DNA of 64,000 nt from Sphagnum compactum (taxonomy: Eukaryota > Bryophyta > Sphagnopsida > Sphagnales), in assembly GCA_965153455.1 (NCBI GenBank), contig OZ234497.1:806001-870000 (forward strand), read 5' to 3'. Positions 37,901 through 49,387 of the stretch are shown in pieces. The stretch's first letter is position 1; each line of letters begins with the position of its first letter. Under the pieces are notes generated by a model. It did not search any database. It saw only the letters and a program-made list of their open reading frames with translations, and was not told where the DNA came from. The translations under genes were made by a program, and so were the position numbers.

Positions 37901-38531
37901 ATTCAGAGATTGGGAATTTATCTTCCAGCTGTAGCTAGCAGAGCAATGAAACTGCCCAATTCTTCCCTCAAGATCATGAAATTTGAGTTCTAACACCTGT
38001 GATATCGAATTGCCGAGGATTACAGCTTGATTTTGATTGTAGGCATCAACCGGCATGCATACAGATGGGATTTGATGCCCCACAACCACTTTCAAAGCAG
38101 ACAAGCGCCATGACCTTTCTTCTATACTATGGACTTGGAATGCATGGCCTCCTGCAACAACATAGAAATGAATTGAAAAAACAGCAATGGAAGCTGCAAT
38201 CACCTCCTGCACCCTTACTCTGAGGCCTGCCCACATCGAATACCTCCATCTCCAAAACGCACAATGTTCCCTGCCCCTTTACAACAACAACAACACACAT
38301 ACCAAAAAGCAGGTTTGTAATGTCTCTGTCTCTCTGTCTCTGTCTCTGTCTTCTCTTCTCTTCTCTTCTCTTCTCTTAAGCAAAGTTCATGAAGAGACTC
38401 CAGAGCTGGTGCAATTGCTCACCCTTGGGAAGCAGAGGAACATAAGCGAGTTGGAAGTTGACGGAGCCCCACATCCCTGCTGATGAAGACGAACCCAGTG
38501 TGCAAAGCGGAGATGCAGCTATGCTAGCCAT
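34962..38531 (-). CDS. PPD4: PsbP-domain thylakoid lumen protein, PPD4-like
   Basis: Nine small exons: 38531-38423, 37771-37640, 37382-37317, 37011-36931, 36776-36694, 36295-36220, 35771-35653, 35292-35248 and 34988-34962. They sum to 245 codons plus stop. The N terminus is Ser/Ala-rich like a chloroplast transit peptide. It is followed by a lumen-targeting segment with twin arginines (54-55), a hydrophobic core and an ANA cleavage site (74-76), suggesting Tat import. The PsbP fold runs from KLYEDSGDKFSLLIPQ through GQRKVTAFFP, NVVITGLGADYTSLGSFG, SLDRSWKKPPGQAAKLI and YYVEYTIQRPGERKRHLLSV to LYTVSGQ. This is the pattern of Arabidopsis PPD4 (lumenal 29.8-kDa protein, about 260 residues), whose exact role is unclear. 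The exon 1-2 junction uses a less typical GAAGAG acceptor chosen because phase demands it, and is the weakest point. Confidence 0.88.
37499..37528. repeat. Perfect 11-bp inverted repeat in a PPD4 intron
   Basis: AGGATCCCTCT (37499-37509) and AGAGGGATCCT (37518-37528) are exact reverse complements around an 8-nt loop, inside the second intron of the PPD4-like gene. It could fold as a hairpin in the pre-mRNA. Function unknown. Confidence 0.9.
38321..38377. repeat. Pyrimidine microsatellite in the first PPD4 intron
   Basis: (TCTCTG)n followed by (TTCTC)n on the plus strand, so GA-rich on the transcribed strand, close to the first donor site. Likely polymorphic in length. Confidence 0.9.
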
Positions 38532-40590
38532 TGCTGTAAAACTCTCTTCTGTGTTCTTGTGTGCGCCGTCAATGTGTGTTGTTTGCGAGAAAACGCGCGT
38601 GCTTGCTTGCTTTTGTGTGTGCACTTCGTCTGCTCTTTGAAAAAAATTGTGTCAAATTGGGTGCAACAAAATGCAACGAATTCGGTGCTCTGTTGAAGGG
38701 GGGGTTGGGAGTTTTATCGCAGCACAATCCCAAACTCTCTTATCCTAATCCTCTGTTGTGTGACGTAAGATTTCATGGTTCCCAATAACCTCCGGGTATG
38801 ACCCAGGGGGTATCTCCCAGTGCTGGGCGGTTCTTTCGTTGTTATCAAGAACCTCTGGTTATATGGTCTGACACAGTGAAATGAAACCGAGAATGGGGGT
38901 TCCAGTCTGGTTGTTCCCTCAAAAAGACTTCTGATTCCGGTTCTCACCTGGTTTCAAGTAACCCAGACTAGAGCCAGCAGTAGTTAACTGCAGGTTAACC
39001 TTTTAGCCGTAGTTGTAGTCCCTTTTTTCGGAAAAGAAAAAAAGGTTTTAAAAAAAATTCCATTTTTGGATTCCGGTTCCACAGATAAATAAAACTGAGA
39101 ACCTGGTTTTGGGTCCAGTTCTGATTTCAGTTCCAAAAATCAGACCCGGGTTTTGTTTGGTCCCGTTTTTGTTAAGTGGAACCAGAAGAAGAAGCTCTGG
39201 TTCTAAACCACTGAACTGGGTAATTAATGCCAATACTGGTATCTCCCCCCCCATATGGAAAAATATATCCTTTAGGGCCATTCAGATTGAAAAGTTCGGT
39301 GCAGGCAAAACATCCAACCAAATACATTATAAGCTTTGCTGGAATCACAAGTTCTGAACACAAAAATAAAGTGGACGGATAGGTAGGTATGTATACAGCC
39401 ATTTACTATTTCAGCCCCCGTTCATTCTTTCCTTTCTTGGAAATGGAACACTAATGGGTAACTGCAAATGGGGGAGTAACTGGACATGGAAAAATTTATT
39501 GTTCCATAGTGTGAAACATTGGGAAACACCGACACATCCCTAATTTGCACTTTGTGAACTAGAGATTGTGGTTGCCGTAGAGTGAGTTTTCATATGGAAT
39601 TGATAATCCGTGTCCAATTGTATGAGAAGAGTTAGATGGTTGCCGACCAAAAAATTGAAAGCGTTGTGCCTCAATCTAGTATGACTTTCTCAATTCTCAC
39701 CTTGTATCAATAATCCAAAAACTTAACAACAATTACACAGCCTTGTCACCCTTGTTTATTGCAATGGAAAGATATATAGAGCAATAAAATTATGTAGGTT
39801 ATATGGTAAGGCAATTTTTTTGGTGTCATGGTCCTAAAGAACCAAGAGTCGAGTCCTAAGGAAATTAGAACCAATCTTAAATTTATTTATTTTTAATCTG
39901 GCAGAAAGTTTCTTGGTGAAACCAAACAAATAAAATCTGAAATATTAAACCTTGCAAAGCAGCACCCCCAAATTTTTTTTGGGGAGATTTTGGAAATTTT
40001 CTTTGCATAAAATATTCAATTCAAAGTTTTAACGTTTAAATAAGAATGAAAATACATCTCTCCTTAAATGAAAATACATTTACTTTCTGTCCTACCACAA
40101 AAGTCAGATTTTTGGTAGGGCCGGGCAGGCGGGTGTACGCAAGGAAAAACACGGGCAGTTGTCGGCATACGGATCAGCGCGACGCAAGCGACGCCAGCTC
40201 CTTGCGACTCGGGAGTTCAAAGACGTCCAAATTGGGACCATGATTTTTTCCAAATGATTTGGGAATCACTCCACAATTATTTTCGTGTGCATTATTGTGT
40301 ATCGTCACTTTTGTTGCATTTGGAGGTGGAAAGATTTGCACTTCTTTTGGATCGATCAGTTTTGCGGGTTGAGTGGTAATCGAGTTGGTGAGAGAGAGAG
40401 AGAGAGAGAGCGAGAGGATCAACAGGGAAAGAGGGCTGATGGTTTTTGTTTGAGGCGAATAGAACAAGAGTTGAGAGACTTCGGTGAGTAGTTGTGGAGA
40501 GGGAAGAAACGGAGTTGAGAGATTTTGTAAAGTGATTTGTTGGAGAGGTGTTTTTTTGGACAGAAACTGCGGGCTTTTTCGACTGACGGA
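38532..40590. other. Divergent intergenic region between PPD4-like and GH32 genes
   Basis: The two genes point away from each other, so both promoters lie here. The middle (about 38,870-39,240) is rich in GGTTC/GAACC words similar to sequence at 63,240-63,680, suggesting a dispersed repeat. A (GA)n tract of about 21 bp lies at 40390-40410 in the probable GH32 leader. No further gene is seen. Confidence 0.5.
40390..40410 (+). repeat. GA microsatellite upstream of the GH32 gene
   Basis: An uninterrupted run of about ten GA units roughly 180 bp upstream of the GH32 start codon. GA tracts in leaders can attract GAGA-binding (BPC-type) factors in plants; no evidence for that here beyond the sequence. 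Confidence 0.85.
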
Positions 40591-43500
40591 ATGGCGACAG
40601 TAGAGGTCCAGCATCCTTGCACAGCCCTCGACCACGAAGGAGTCGATCTTGGGGTTGTGATCGGGAATAAGGGCGAGGACAGTCCTCAAGATCTTGCTAA
40701 GGATCACGTTGATGGTACTCTCACGACTGTGGTTCTTTTGTTTGGGTTATTGGTTCATGGGCAGTTGTGGCTTTTTTGCTGGCCTATGAGCTACTTGAGG
40801 TTTTTTTCTCCTCCTCCTTTAAAAGGGCTTTGCAGAAATGACTCTAGATTACTCATCCCACAAATCCTACACAACTATAGACTTTGAATAAATGTAGCAT
40901 GCGTTGCTAGGAGCTTACCCAACATGCCTGAATGCTTGCCATTGTCGATTTCCTCAATCTTCTGAACTAAAACATGAGGAATTAGCATGCTAGTTACGAG
41001 CCATTTAAGTTAATCATGGTGCATTGGCTTCCAAATCACCAGAGAATCCTGAACTTGGTCATTTGTATAACTTACACTGTAATGTGTGAAGAGCTCGAGC
41101 AGCAAGGCTACTGTTTTTCCTTTCTTCATCTGTGCTGTTTTTCTTGTTAATTGGTGAACTGGTCAGAAATATTACGAGTGTGAGAATGTAAGAAATTGAT
41201 TAGGGTAAATGCTGTGATTGAAGTTAGATTTTCAGGGTGGGCTTGTAGACACATTTCCTTTGTACTGAGAGTTGGGATTGGGTCAGAAAACAGGTTATGA
41301 AGCACTCAATATTTGGGTACTGGAGATGAGAGTTGGTGTCAAACTGAGTGTCCTAATTCCATTCAAGAGAGGGCCAAGTGTATGTTAGGGTTTGGATCCA
41401 TCTGCTTAAAAATTCTGATGCTTTAACATTTCCAGTTTCATGGATCAGATTACTCTGCAATGAATTGTGATCACTGCCGAAGGAATTGTGAGAGATTTCT
41501 GTAACAAGTCAACACTGGACCTGTGGGTTGACAGGATATGCATTGGCATTTGATATGGTAGCAACTGAGCCTCAAGCTGTTACCAAGGTAGACAAAGAAA
41601 ATGAGTGTCTTTGAGGAAGAGAGAAGGAAGGGTGTTTTGTTGAAGATTCATGCAAACAGGATATTTATCCCTTTCAGCTAGTAGCCACTCTGAATCATCA
41701 ACGTGGTCTACGTTTACTGATCTTGTTTTGTATTACCCAGTTTTCCCATCCCTTCACCTGCTTTCCTATGGTGTCACACACATTTTCTTATGCATATTTC
41801 TTCAATGTGCTTGCCTCTACAAATGTCCAGGATAATGATGTCCTGCAGGATCCACACAAGCAGCTGTACAGGACAGCATTTCATTACCAGCCTGCCAAGA
41901 ACTGGATGAATGGTAAGCCAACATGCTCTGTGGCCTTGAGGGATGATGTGAAGTATGCACCCCTGATCTTCAATTTGTTGACAAATTTCTCTGCTTGTCA
42001 GAAATTGTTGAAAGTAATTTGTGTTTGGTATGTGGCATGTGGCATGTGGGTGGTTGAATTTGGAATTGCTTCTGATCTGCAGATCCTAATGGTAAGTTTC
42101 CAAACCCCTCCAGAACCCAATGCTCCTGCCTTTTGTCTTGCTTTGAATCTTTATCCCCCAATATCAGAATCTGCATTTAAAATCTTCCAATCTAACAGTT
42201 TACACTGTCATAACACAAAGTGGGATACCCCAAACAATATTCTAGTTTGGCCACATGGTATCGCATCTGGAGTCTTCTTTTTTTTCAGTTATAATTTGTG
42301 AATGTTGAAGGACTATGACCTGCATGGTAGTGCAAAATATTCTAGAAAGTTTGTGAGATTTTTGAGTAAAGTTGGTTCTCTTTCAAAAAATATTCAATTT
42401 TTTTGGTTTTTTGTTTTTGCAGCTCCCCTGTACTACAAGGAATACTACCATTTGTTCTACCAGTACAATCCTCATGGACCAGTGTGGGGCAACCTGACGT
42501 GGGCCCATGCTGTCTCCAAAGATCTTGTTCACTGGCTCTATTTGGAGGATGTCTTGAAGCCTGACCAGTGGTATGATGTCATGGGAGTGTGGTCAGGTTC
42601 AGCTACCATAGATCCTGATGGCATCCCCTTCATTCTTTATACAGGTCAGCTCAAGCCTAATTTTTGGTGATGTGTTGGTTCCTAGGATTTTCCCTTCTGC
42701 ACTATAGTGGATAACAGCCGATATTTTTGTCTTTGATAAAAAAAAATTTCTCAAGTTCTTGGGCCTCCTCTTTTCTTGTATTCTTTGCAAAAGTTAATGA
42801 ACTCCTTCAATCACACCTTTTTGTACATTAATTAGGCTGTTGCCCTCTTGCCTCAGGCTAATATTGTTTTGGAGTAGGCCACATGGGTCTCTTGCAAGCA
42901 GTCGTGACTGTAAATCCACAATATGTGCTTGCAAGGTATGATTTGCCATTGTGCTTTATCCGTACAAAAATGACTCTGTGGTGTTAGCTGGATCAGGTTT
43001 GATTGAGCACACACATGAGCAGGTGCAATGCATGGCAGTGCCTGCAGACCCCTCAGACCCACTCCTGAGAGAGTGGGTCAAAGTGCCCCAGAATCCTATC
43101 CTGAAACGTCCTCCATCTGTTGGTTTGCACGACTTTAGGGATCCATCAACTGCCTGGCAGCAGTCAGATGGCACTTGGATTTTCACAGTAGGTGCAAAGG
43201 TAGGGGATATTGGACTTGCCCTGCAGTACAGAAGCACAGATCTGAAGAATTGGGAGTTTTTGGAAGAGAAGCTCTTGCATTCAGGGCCTGCGGTTGGGAT
43301 GTGGGAGTGTGTTGATTTCTTCCCAGTAGATTATGATACACCAACCCATTCAGATACTCAGAAGTATGTCTTCAAAATAAGCCTCTATGATGTGCACATT
43401 GATTACTATACAATAGGCACATATGATGAAGCTGCACACAAGTTTATCCCTGACCATCAAGAGCTTGATATTGGGATTGGATTCCACTTAGACTATGGCA

Positions 43501-45135
43501 AATATTATGCCTCCAAATCATTTTTTGACCCTGTGAAGAAAAGGCGTATTATGTGGGCATGGGTGCCTGAATCTTGCACACAAGAAATGGACCTTCAGAA
43601 GGGTTGGTCATCTCTTCAGGTAAGATGCCCATCCCCCCCATATGTGCTCTTTTGAGTTGCAGCACTTAAGAATTGGAAAATGTGAGTTGGGTGAGATTTT
43701 AGGGGTTTCTCACCAATGTCCTATCTTCTACTTTTCCAGGGAATACCAAGGACAATTGCATTGGACAGCAAGACAGGTGTAAACCTCATCCAGTGGCCAA
43801 TTGAGGAAATTGAGTCTTTGAGGGGTCACAAGTTGTCCCAGACAGATGTGAAGCTGGATGCGGGTGCTGTTGTGAAAGTCAAGGGTGCTGCAGGCAATCA
43901 GGTGAGCAAAAAGATTTTCACATAGAAGGGATTTTCACACTCCATCAGCATTGTCAAGTGTGGTGTAAGCTTCATGGTTCTGAGGGAAAATGATTGTGAA
44001 ACCACTTGCAATTAGATTGGAGGTGGATTTTTTTTCAAAGTTATAACAATCATTGTCTGTTGATTGCATGGAGCATGTGCAGTTGGATGTGCAGGTAGTT
44101 TTTGAGTACCCAGATGTATCAAATGTGGAAATTACAGATGAAGCCAAACTTGATGATGCATTCAATTGCAGTCAGGGTGGGTATGAACATCGTGGCATGT
44201 TTGGGCCTTTTGGCCTGCTCGTCTTAACAGATGAGAACTTCCAGGAACAAACAGCTGTGTATTTTTACATTGCACGTTCAACTGATGGTAAATGGACCAC
44301 AAGGTTTTGCAATGACCAGAGCAGGTATGATGATAGTCTAAGAAAAGATACTTCCTACTACTTTTTTGTATCAGAAAAGTGTTCAGATTCTTGCAGCTAA
44401 ATGTAATGTATCTATCCTTGCAACTAAGTTTTACTTTGAAATTGAAGATAAAAAAATTGATTTGGGCACTGGTATTGTGCAGATCATCTTTGCTACCTGG
44501 TGTTGAGAAGCTAGTATATGGCAGTTATGTAAAGGTTTTACCAACAGAAGATTTTCTTGCACTCCGTGTCCTTGTGAGATTCTCCTCCCATATTTCATTA
44601 GGTTGTACAATTATAGACAGGATTTCTGGATGGAGTCTAAGATACTTGCGCTAGTGCAGGCTATTTACTTTCATTTGTCAATTTGGTGGGGTATCATAGT
44701 GCGCAACCAAAATGGCTTCACTTTTTCCCTCTCGATACAGGAAATTCACATAGCTATAAGAATAGTAGGAGATAATGAATGAAAGCCATGAATGTGTTTG
44801 TTTTCATCGAAGTTTGTTTGTTATTTCATAGATATAGTGTAGCTTCTGTGAATCCCAAATATCTGTCTTTCTTTTTATCATATTCTGCTTGAATCTGTTT
44901 TTGTGTTTAGGTGGACCGATCTATAGTGGAAAGTTTTGTGCAACATGGGCGTATGGTAGTCACCTCACGGGTATATCCAAGTGTGGCTGTTGATGACCTA
45001 GCAAACCTCTATCTCTTCAACAATGGAATGACACCCATCACAGTGCGGAGCATTGATGCCTATCCTATGAAACCTGCTGTACTGAGTGCAGTCAGTGCAG
45101 AGATTCCCTGCCCTTTTTCCAGAACGTTACTCTAG
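40591..45135 (+). CDS. GH32 acid invertase / beta-fructofuranosidase
   Basis: Ten exons: 40591-40714, 41535-41587, 41831-41912, 42083-42091, 42423-42644, 42997-43619, 43740-43901, 44083-44324, 44483-44573 and 44911-45135. They give 610 residues. Catalytic motifs: WMNDPNA at 84-90 (nucleophile Asp87), RDP at 211-213, and WECVD at 266-270 (acid/base Glu267). The C-terminal beta-sandwich includes [11 protein letters not shown]. The 9-nt exon 4 encodes the DPN core, the classic mini-exon of plant acid invertases. The enzyme cleaves sucrose or fructans to release fructose. Val in WECVD is the vacuolar form (cell-wall enzymes usually have Pro). The canonical WMNDPNG is changed to DPNA. The N-terminal 60 residues show no clear signal peptide or membrane anchor. 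Exon 2 was chosen on phase and splice sites only, so the N terminus is less certain. Confidence 0.93.
42083..42091 (+). other. 9-nt mini-exon encoding DPN
   Basis: TCTGCAG precedes ATCCTAATG and GTAAGT follows. Together with the G ending exon 3 it supplies Asp-Pro and then Asn, including the catalytic nucleophile of GH32. It is among the smallest known plant exons, and skipping it would inactivate the enzyme while keeping the frame. Confidence 0.93.
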
Positions 45136-48100
45136 TCTGCAGACATGGTCACAAATTGCACCTAAATTGACCTCCTCAAAAGGTTAGTTTTGTTGTGTTG
45201 GAGATTTTCTTTGGAGGCTAGTAATTAGGATGTTGGTCATATCTCCATTGTTGGCATCAATAAGTATATTAAGATGGTAACACTTCATTTCAGTGTTGCT
45301 TATATAGCCACATTGTGGTGCAACATGCTTGCTCCATGTATAGACTAACCATTGTCTCTAGATGTGTGCATGACATCTTACTAGTTAGTAAATCACGCTG
45401 AACATTAATATGAGCTTCCTGTGAGATTACAAGGCGATGAGAATTGCATATGTGCAAACCTGACATTTGTACACAAAATGAAAACATGCTGCATTTGATA
45501 CTTGTTGGTTGCACTTGCAAATTTGCAAGTACCATTGCTCTGTTTTAGGGATTGTGAAGTGGAAATTGAAGTGGTGGCTTTTTCAGAATCCTTTGAGTAT
45601 GTGTATAGTTGCTAATAGTTGTCTACATGTCAATATTGTCACTCATAAAGTTATGGCATGGTTCGCAGTCATGAAGTTGTGCATGTGACTCCTTCATGCA
45701 TTTTAGGAGTGATTGAAGGTCTCACAATATGCTCCATATGATCCAATTGTCACTTATGCAAAATATGAGTTTTGCAAATGTTTTGTAAGGTGGAATATAC
45801 GTGTTCATTATAGTAACATGGCAGAACAGAAGCCGTTATTTAGTATAAAAATATATCAGTTCGTAGAAGAAAACATTGAAGTTGATGAAGGCAAATGGAA
45901 TGGATTTGACCCCAATGGAACCACATTTGGAAATATAACCTCTGAAAAGAAGAGAAAAATGGATTGATATTTTTGGGGTTTCTGCTACATGTTATGATAT
46001 TGTGAATTGACATCTTTACCGGGTTTATAGATCAAGTTGATGTTTTAACATTTTGTCATAAGAACAAACAAGGAATGAAGTCATAATTGGAGTTTCATCA
46101 TGACATTAACAAAACAAAATTGAATTTTCTAAAAGTCTATAAGGATATTTCAGGGTGAAGGGGTGTATGTGGCTGGATGTTGAGATGTGATAGATGGGTT
46201 TATCTTTCTTTAGATGTCTAGTTGCATGTTTGATTGGTAGCAAATCACTAAGTTTGAGTGTAGGACCTAAGTGTGGAGTAGGGCTGCTGTAATTGAAAGT
46301 CCCTTTACCTACTCTGGAGCTTATTCTGTTGAAACAAGAAGGGCTCATTTTCAGTAATATAAAGCACTAGGAGATTTTATCGTTATCTCAAAGCTTGCAA
46401 TAAACTTAATTTTGTTTGACATAGTAACCTTATTTATTCATCACATATCAAACATTTTGGTTTGTAATTTTGACTTGTAAATGGTCATTAATTTGATATG
46501 GTTGAAGGGTTAGGTGAAAAGTTTAGGTCAGTCCATAGAGATTTTCAGGTGGAGATCTTGGGAAGTGGTGTGCGGGTGTTTAGGTGGCGAGACTTTGGTG
46601 GATGTTTGGTTGTTCTCTGATTCATGTTGAGCAATTGTAGAGCAACTTGATGCATCAGGTATCCATCTTTCACAAATACAAGACTCAATGAAGTCTGGGA
46701 GGTTTGTACCAATTGTTACAGAAAAGGAGGGAATTGGTATTAAATGATAGAAGCTAGGTATTGGGTTAGTATTGAAGGAATTGGTTGGATGTCTAAAGTA
46801 AATTTTCACCAACTATGCATAGGGAGAACAAACCTTTGTAAGATATATGATAGTTTTAGCAATGTTAGTTTTGAAGCATGGAGAATGTAGTGGAGTCTCC
46901 GACTAATCTAATGGACTTGCTTCTGTATGCAAAGCAAGGCCTTCCCAACTAGCCTAATGGACTTGCTTGTGTATGCAAAGCAAGGCCTTCTCAATATTTA
47001 GAATATGGAGGTTGCAACTTGGAGTCATTATTTTGGCTTCATTTAGATAGAAATGGATAAGGAATAAAAGCTCAATTCCTAAAAGTCTTACTGTGGAGGT
47101 TTCTCTGCAATCCCGTAGATTTGACCATCACAATGTCAATCTTCTGTTTTATGTACCTGAACCTTGGTTGTCCATGTATGTGACTGCTCTTGGACTCTAG
47201 GTGCTTTTATTGTAGATAGATCCTTTCAGTGCCCTATGTGACTAAACATGTAAGACAGTTTCCATGCTTATAGTAATCATGCACCATCTCCACCCTCTAA
47301 TGGCTGTTTCAGAAATGCGGATGCTCAAGTCTTATCATTCATTTTTTTCTTGATTGTCAATCAGCAAGGTTCTCCTAGAAAATGACATCAAGTAGACATG
47401 ATTTCCCTATTGACCACTACTGCTAGAACCAGAGAGTGAGGTTGATATCTATTCATTCTGGATTGCTTGCTGGTTCACATGCGGTACTCCTGGGAATGAA
47501 TTGCACAGTACCGGCCAAAAGTTGGGTCATATTATTGTCCAGAAGATTTAAGCACCAGATTGACAATTATTTTCTTGAACAATACAAAAGAGGTTGATTA
47601 AGAAAAGAAAGCAAGAAAAGGTGACAGACAATCTTGATAATATTAGTAGTCCTATGTGGTAGGTTTTGGGTGGATGTGCACTATGGAGTACTGGTTATAT
47701 TTTCATCAAACTGTGTTCTGTAAGCGACATCTTCCATATTATAACATTTTGTTGGCTGATGCTTCTCTGCCTGCTTTTCACTAGTGCTTTCTTTTCCTCA
47801 CTCTCAAAAGTTTCTTCTAATTTGAAGACTGGAGTCCTTGCTGATCATCTTGCACTGAGCTTGGCAGTGAATGCCTTATTCTGAAACATCAGTATCAAGA
47901 TCAAACAATGTCATGGGTCAAATGAAAGGATTACATCTAATATTAGTCTGGAAATAGAAAGGATTGTCTGTGTTTATCTGGAAACAGATACACTGGGGAA
48001 TTTTCTCGGGTGAAAATCCCTTCAGTGGTTTGTATGAATTTTTTTAGTTGTGCTGTGAGCCTTACAAGATTTGGGCATTGGAAGTTGTCAGATATGCATG

Positions 48101-49387
48101 GGACGGTATGTTCATAATTATGACGTGTTACCTGATCCTATTCTTCATGGTCTTTACTTTTCAGTAAGAAGCAGTTGGAAAGGAGTCATAGTCTGATAAT
48201 TATTTCTGCTGCCTGGTACTATTCTTTCATGCTTGCTATTTTAATCTAGTTGGCTTTCTGCTGCACTAATTGTTCAATGTGAGTTGAAGACTGTTTTGAG
48301 ATCTTAATCTTTACCTCAAAAGCAAAGATAAAATGATCTCTTGTATCCTTTAATGGAGTTCAGGTTATGCAGTTTGCTTAATGCAATGATTCAAGGTGTG
48401 TGTATAAGTCTTAACTGTTTTTTATGCACATTACTCCCATTGGGAGGTAGATTACCATGGATGGTCAAGGCAAGCCACAAATCAGACTCTCAAGTTGCAG
48501 TCAGCAAGAAGCTGGGGCTCCTTTGTTGTAGTTGTGTGCAAATTTCTGTGATGAGCATCTTTGCATAGGTGGTGTGTGGGCAAATTACTGTCCTACGATC
48601 TCCTGCTTCTTATTTCGCAATGGAGGGAGTTAGGGCTGCCTTGCTGTGGCTACTGTCTTCTGAAATTTCCTCCCTTCTCCTTTCCACAACTTCCAATTGT
48701 CCAGCTTTTGACACCACACCAATTGTTTCTACTTCTCCCAACAAGATATTAAATACTCATCAACACAATTTCTAAGCTACTGACTCCTCATACCCACCAA
48801 ACCCCTCCCACATGCTTTATAGAATGCTTCAAAATGCATGAATCTCACAAACTTGAGTTCATAATCTTCCTCACTCAATTTCATTTAGATGCAATCTCCT
48901 TCTAGGATCTCAAATCAGCTTGTTAGCCTCCTTTCTTTCTTAGATGTGCTAACACACTTGCTCAAATTCTAAAGTAGAATGTCAGAACAACGAAATCAGT
49001 CCCAGTTCCTCTATATGTTCTCACTTCAAGGACACCTTCAATCTCTTCCAAGAATGGCTTTCACCATGGCAACACTCGAATTGAATTTCCCACCACCTTG
49101 AAGCATTCACATCTTTGAACTCCTTTTGCCACAGGCCAGTCTTTAAAGGTCTTGGCACATCATCACCCTTGTCTTGAACTGCCATCATACTATGGACATG
49201 GTTTGCAAGGTGTGTCTCTTCAAACCCTACCCTCTCAAACCTAGTTATACCTCAAACCATTTCACTAATATGGCTGATCCTATTCTCTTACCCTCCACTT
49301 TGCACGAGCTGCATAACCTTTTGATGTTTGAATAGTATAGTACTTACCTACAACTCATTGAAGAGCCTGGAGGTTTGTTGTGCAACT
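45136..49387. other. Gene-free stretch between the GH32 and VLIG genes
   Basis: About 4.2 kb between two convergent genes. Open frames here are short and unconvincing. A diverged 46-bp tandem duplication sits at 46908-47000. Otherwise I see nothing. Confidence 0.5.
46908..47000. repeat. 46-bp tandem duplication
   Basis: CTAATGGACTTGCTTCTGTA, then TGCAAAGCAAGGCCTTC, occurs at 46908 and again at 46954 with one or two mismatches. Confidence 0.85.

Noticed and set aside
37898-38236. 112-codon minus-strand frame between PPD4 exons 1 and 2
   Set aside because: Considered as an extra exon, but it lacks similarity to PPD4 proteins and no splice pair keeps the phase while adding targeting sequence; treated as intron.
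40715-40887. Hydrophobic extension of the first GH32 reading frame as a membrane anchor
   Set aside because: It reads past a usable donor at 40715 into sequence that never joins the GH32 body in phase; considered intron, though the true N terminus remains open.
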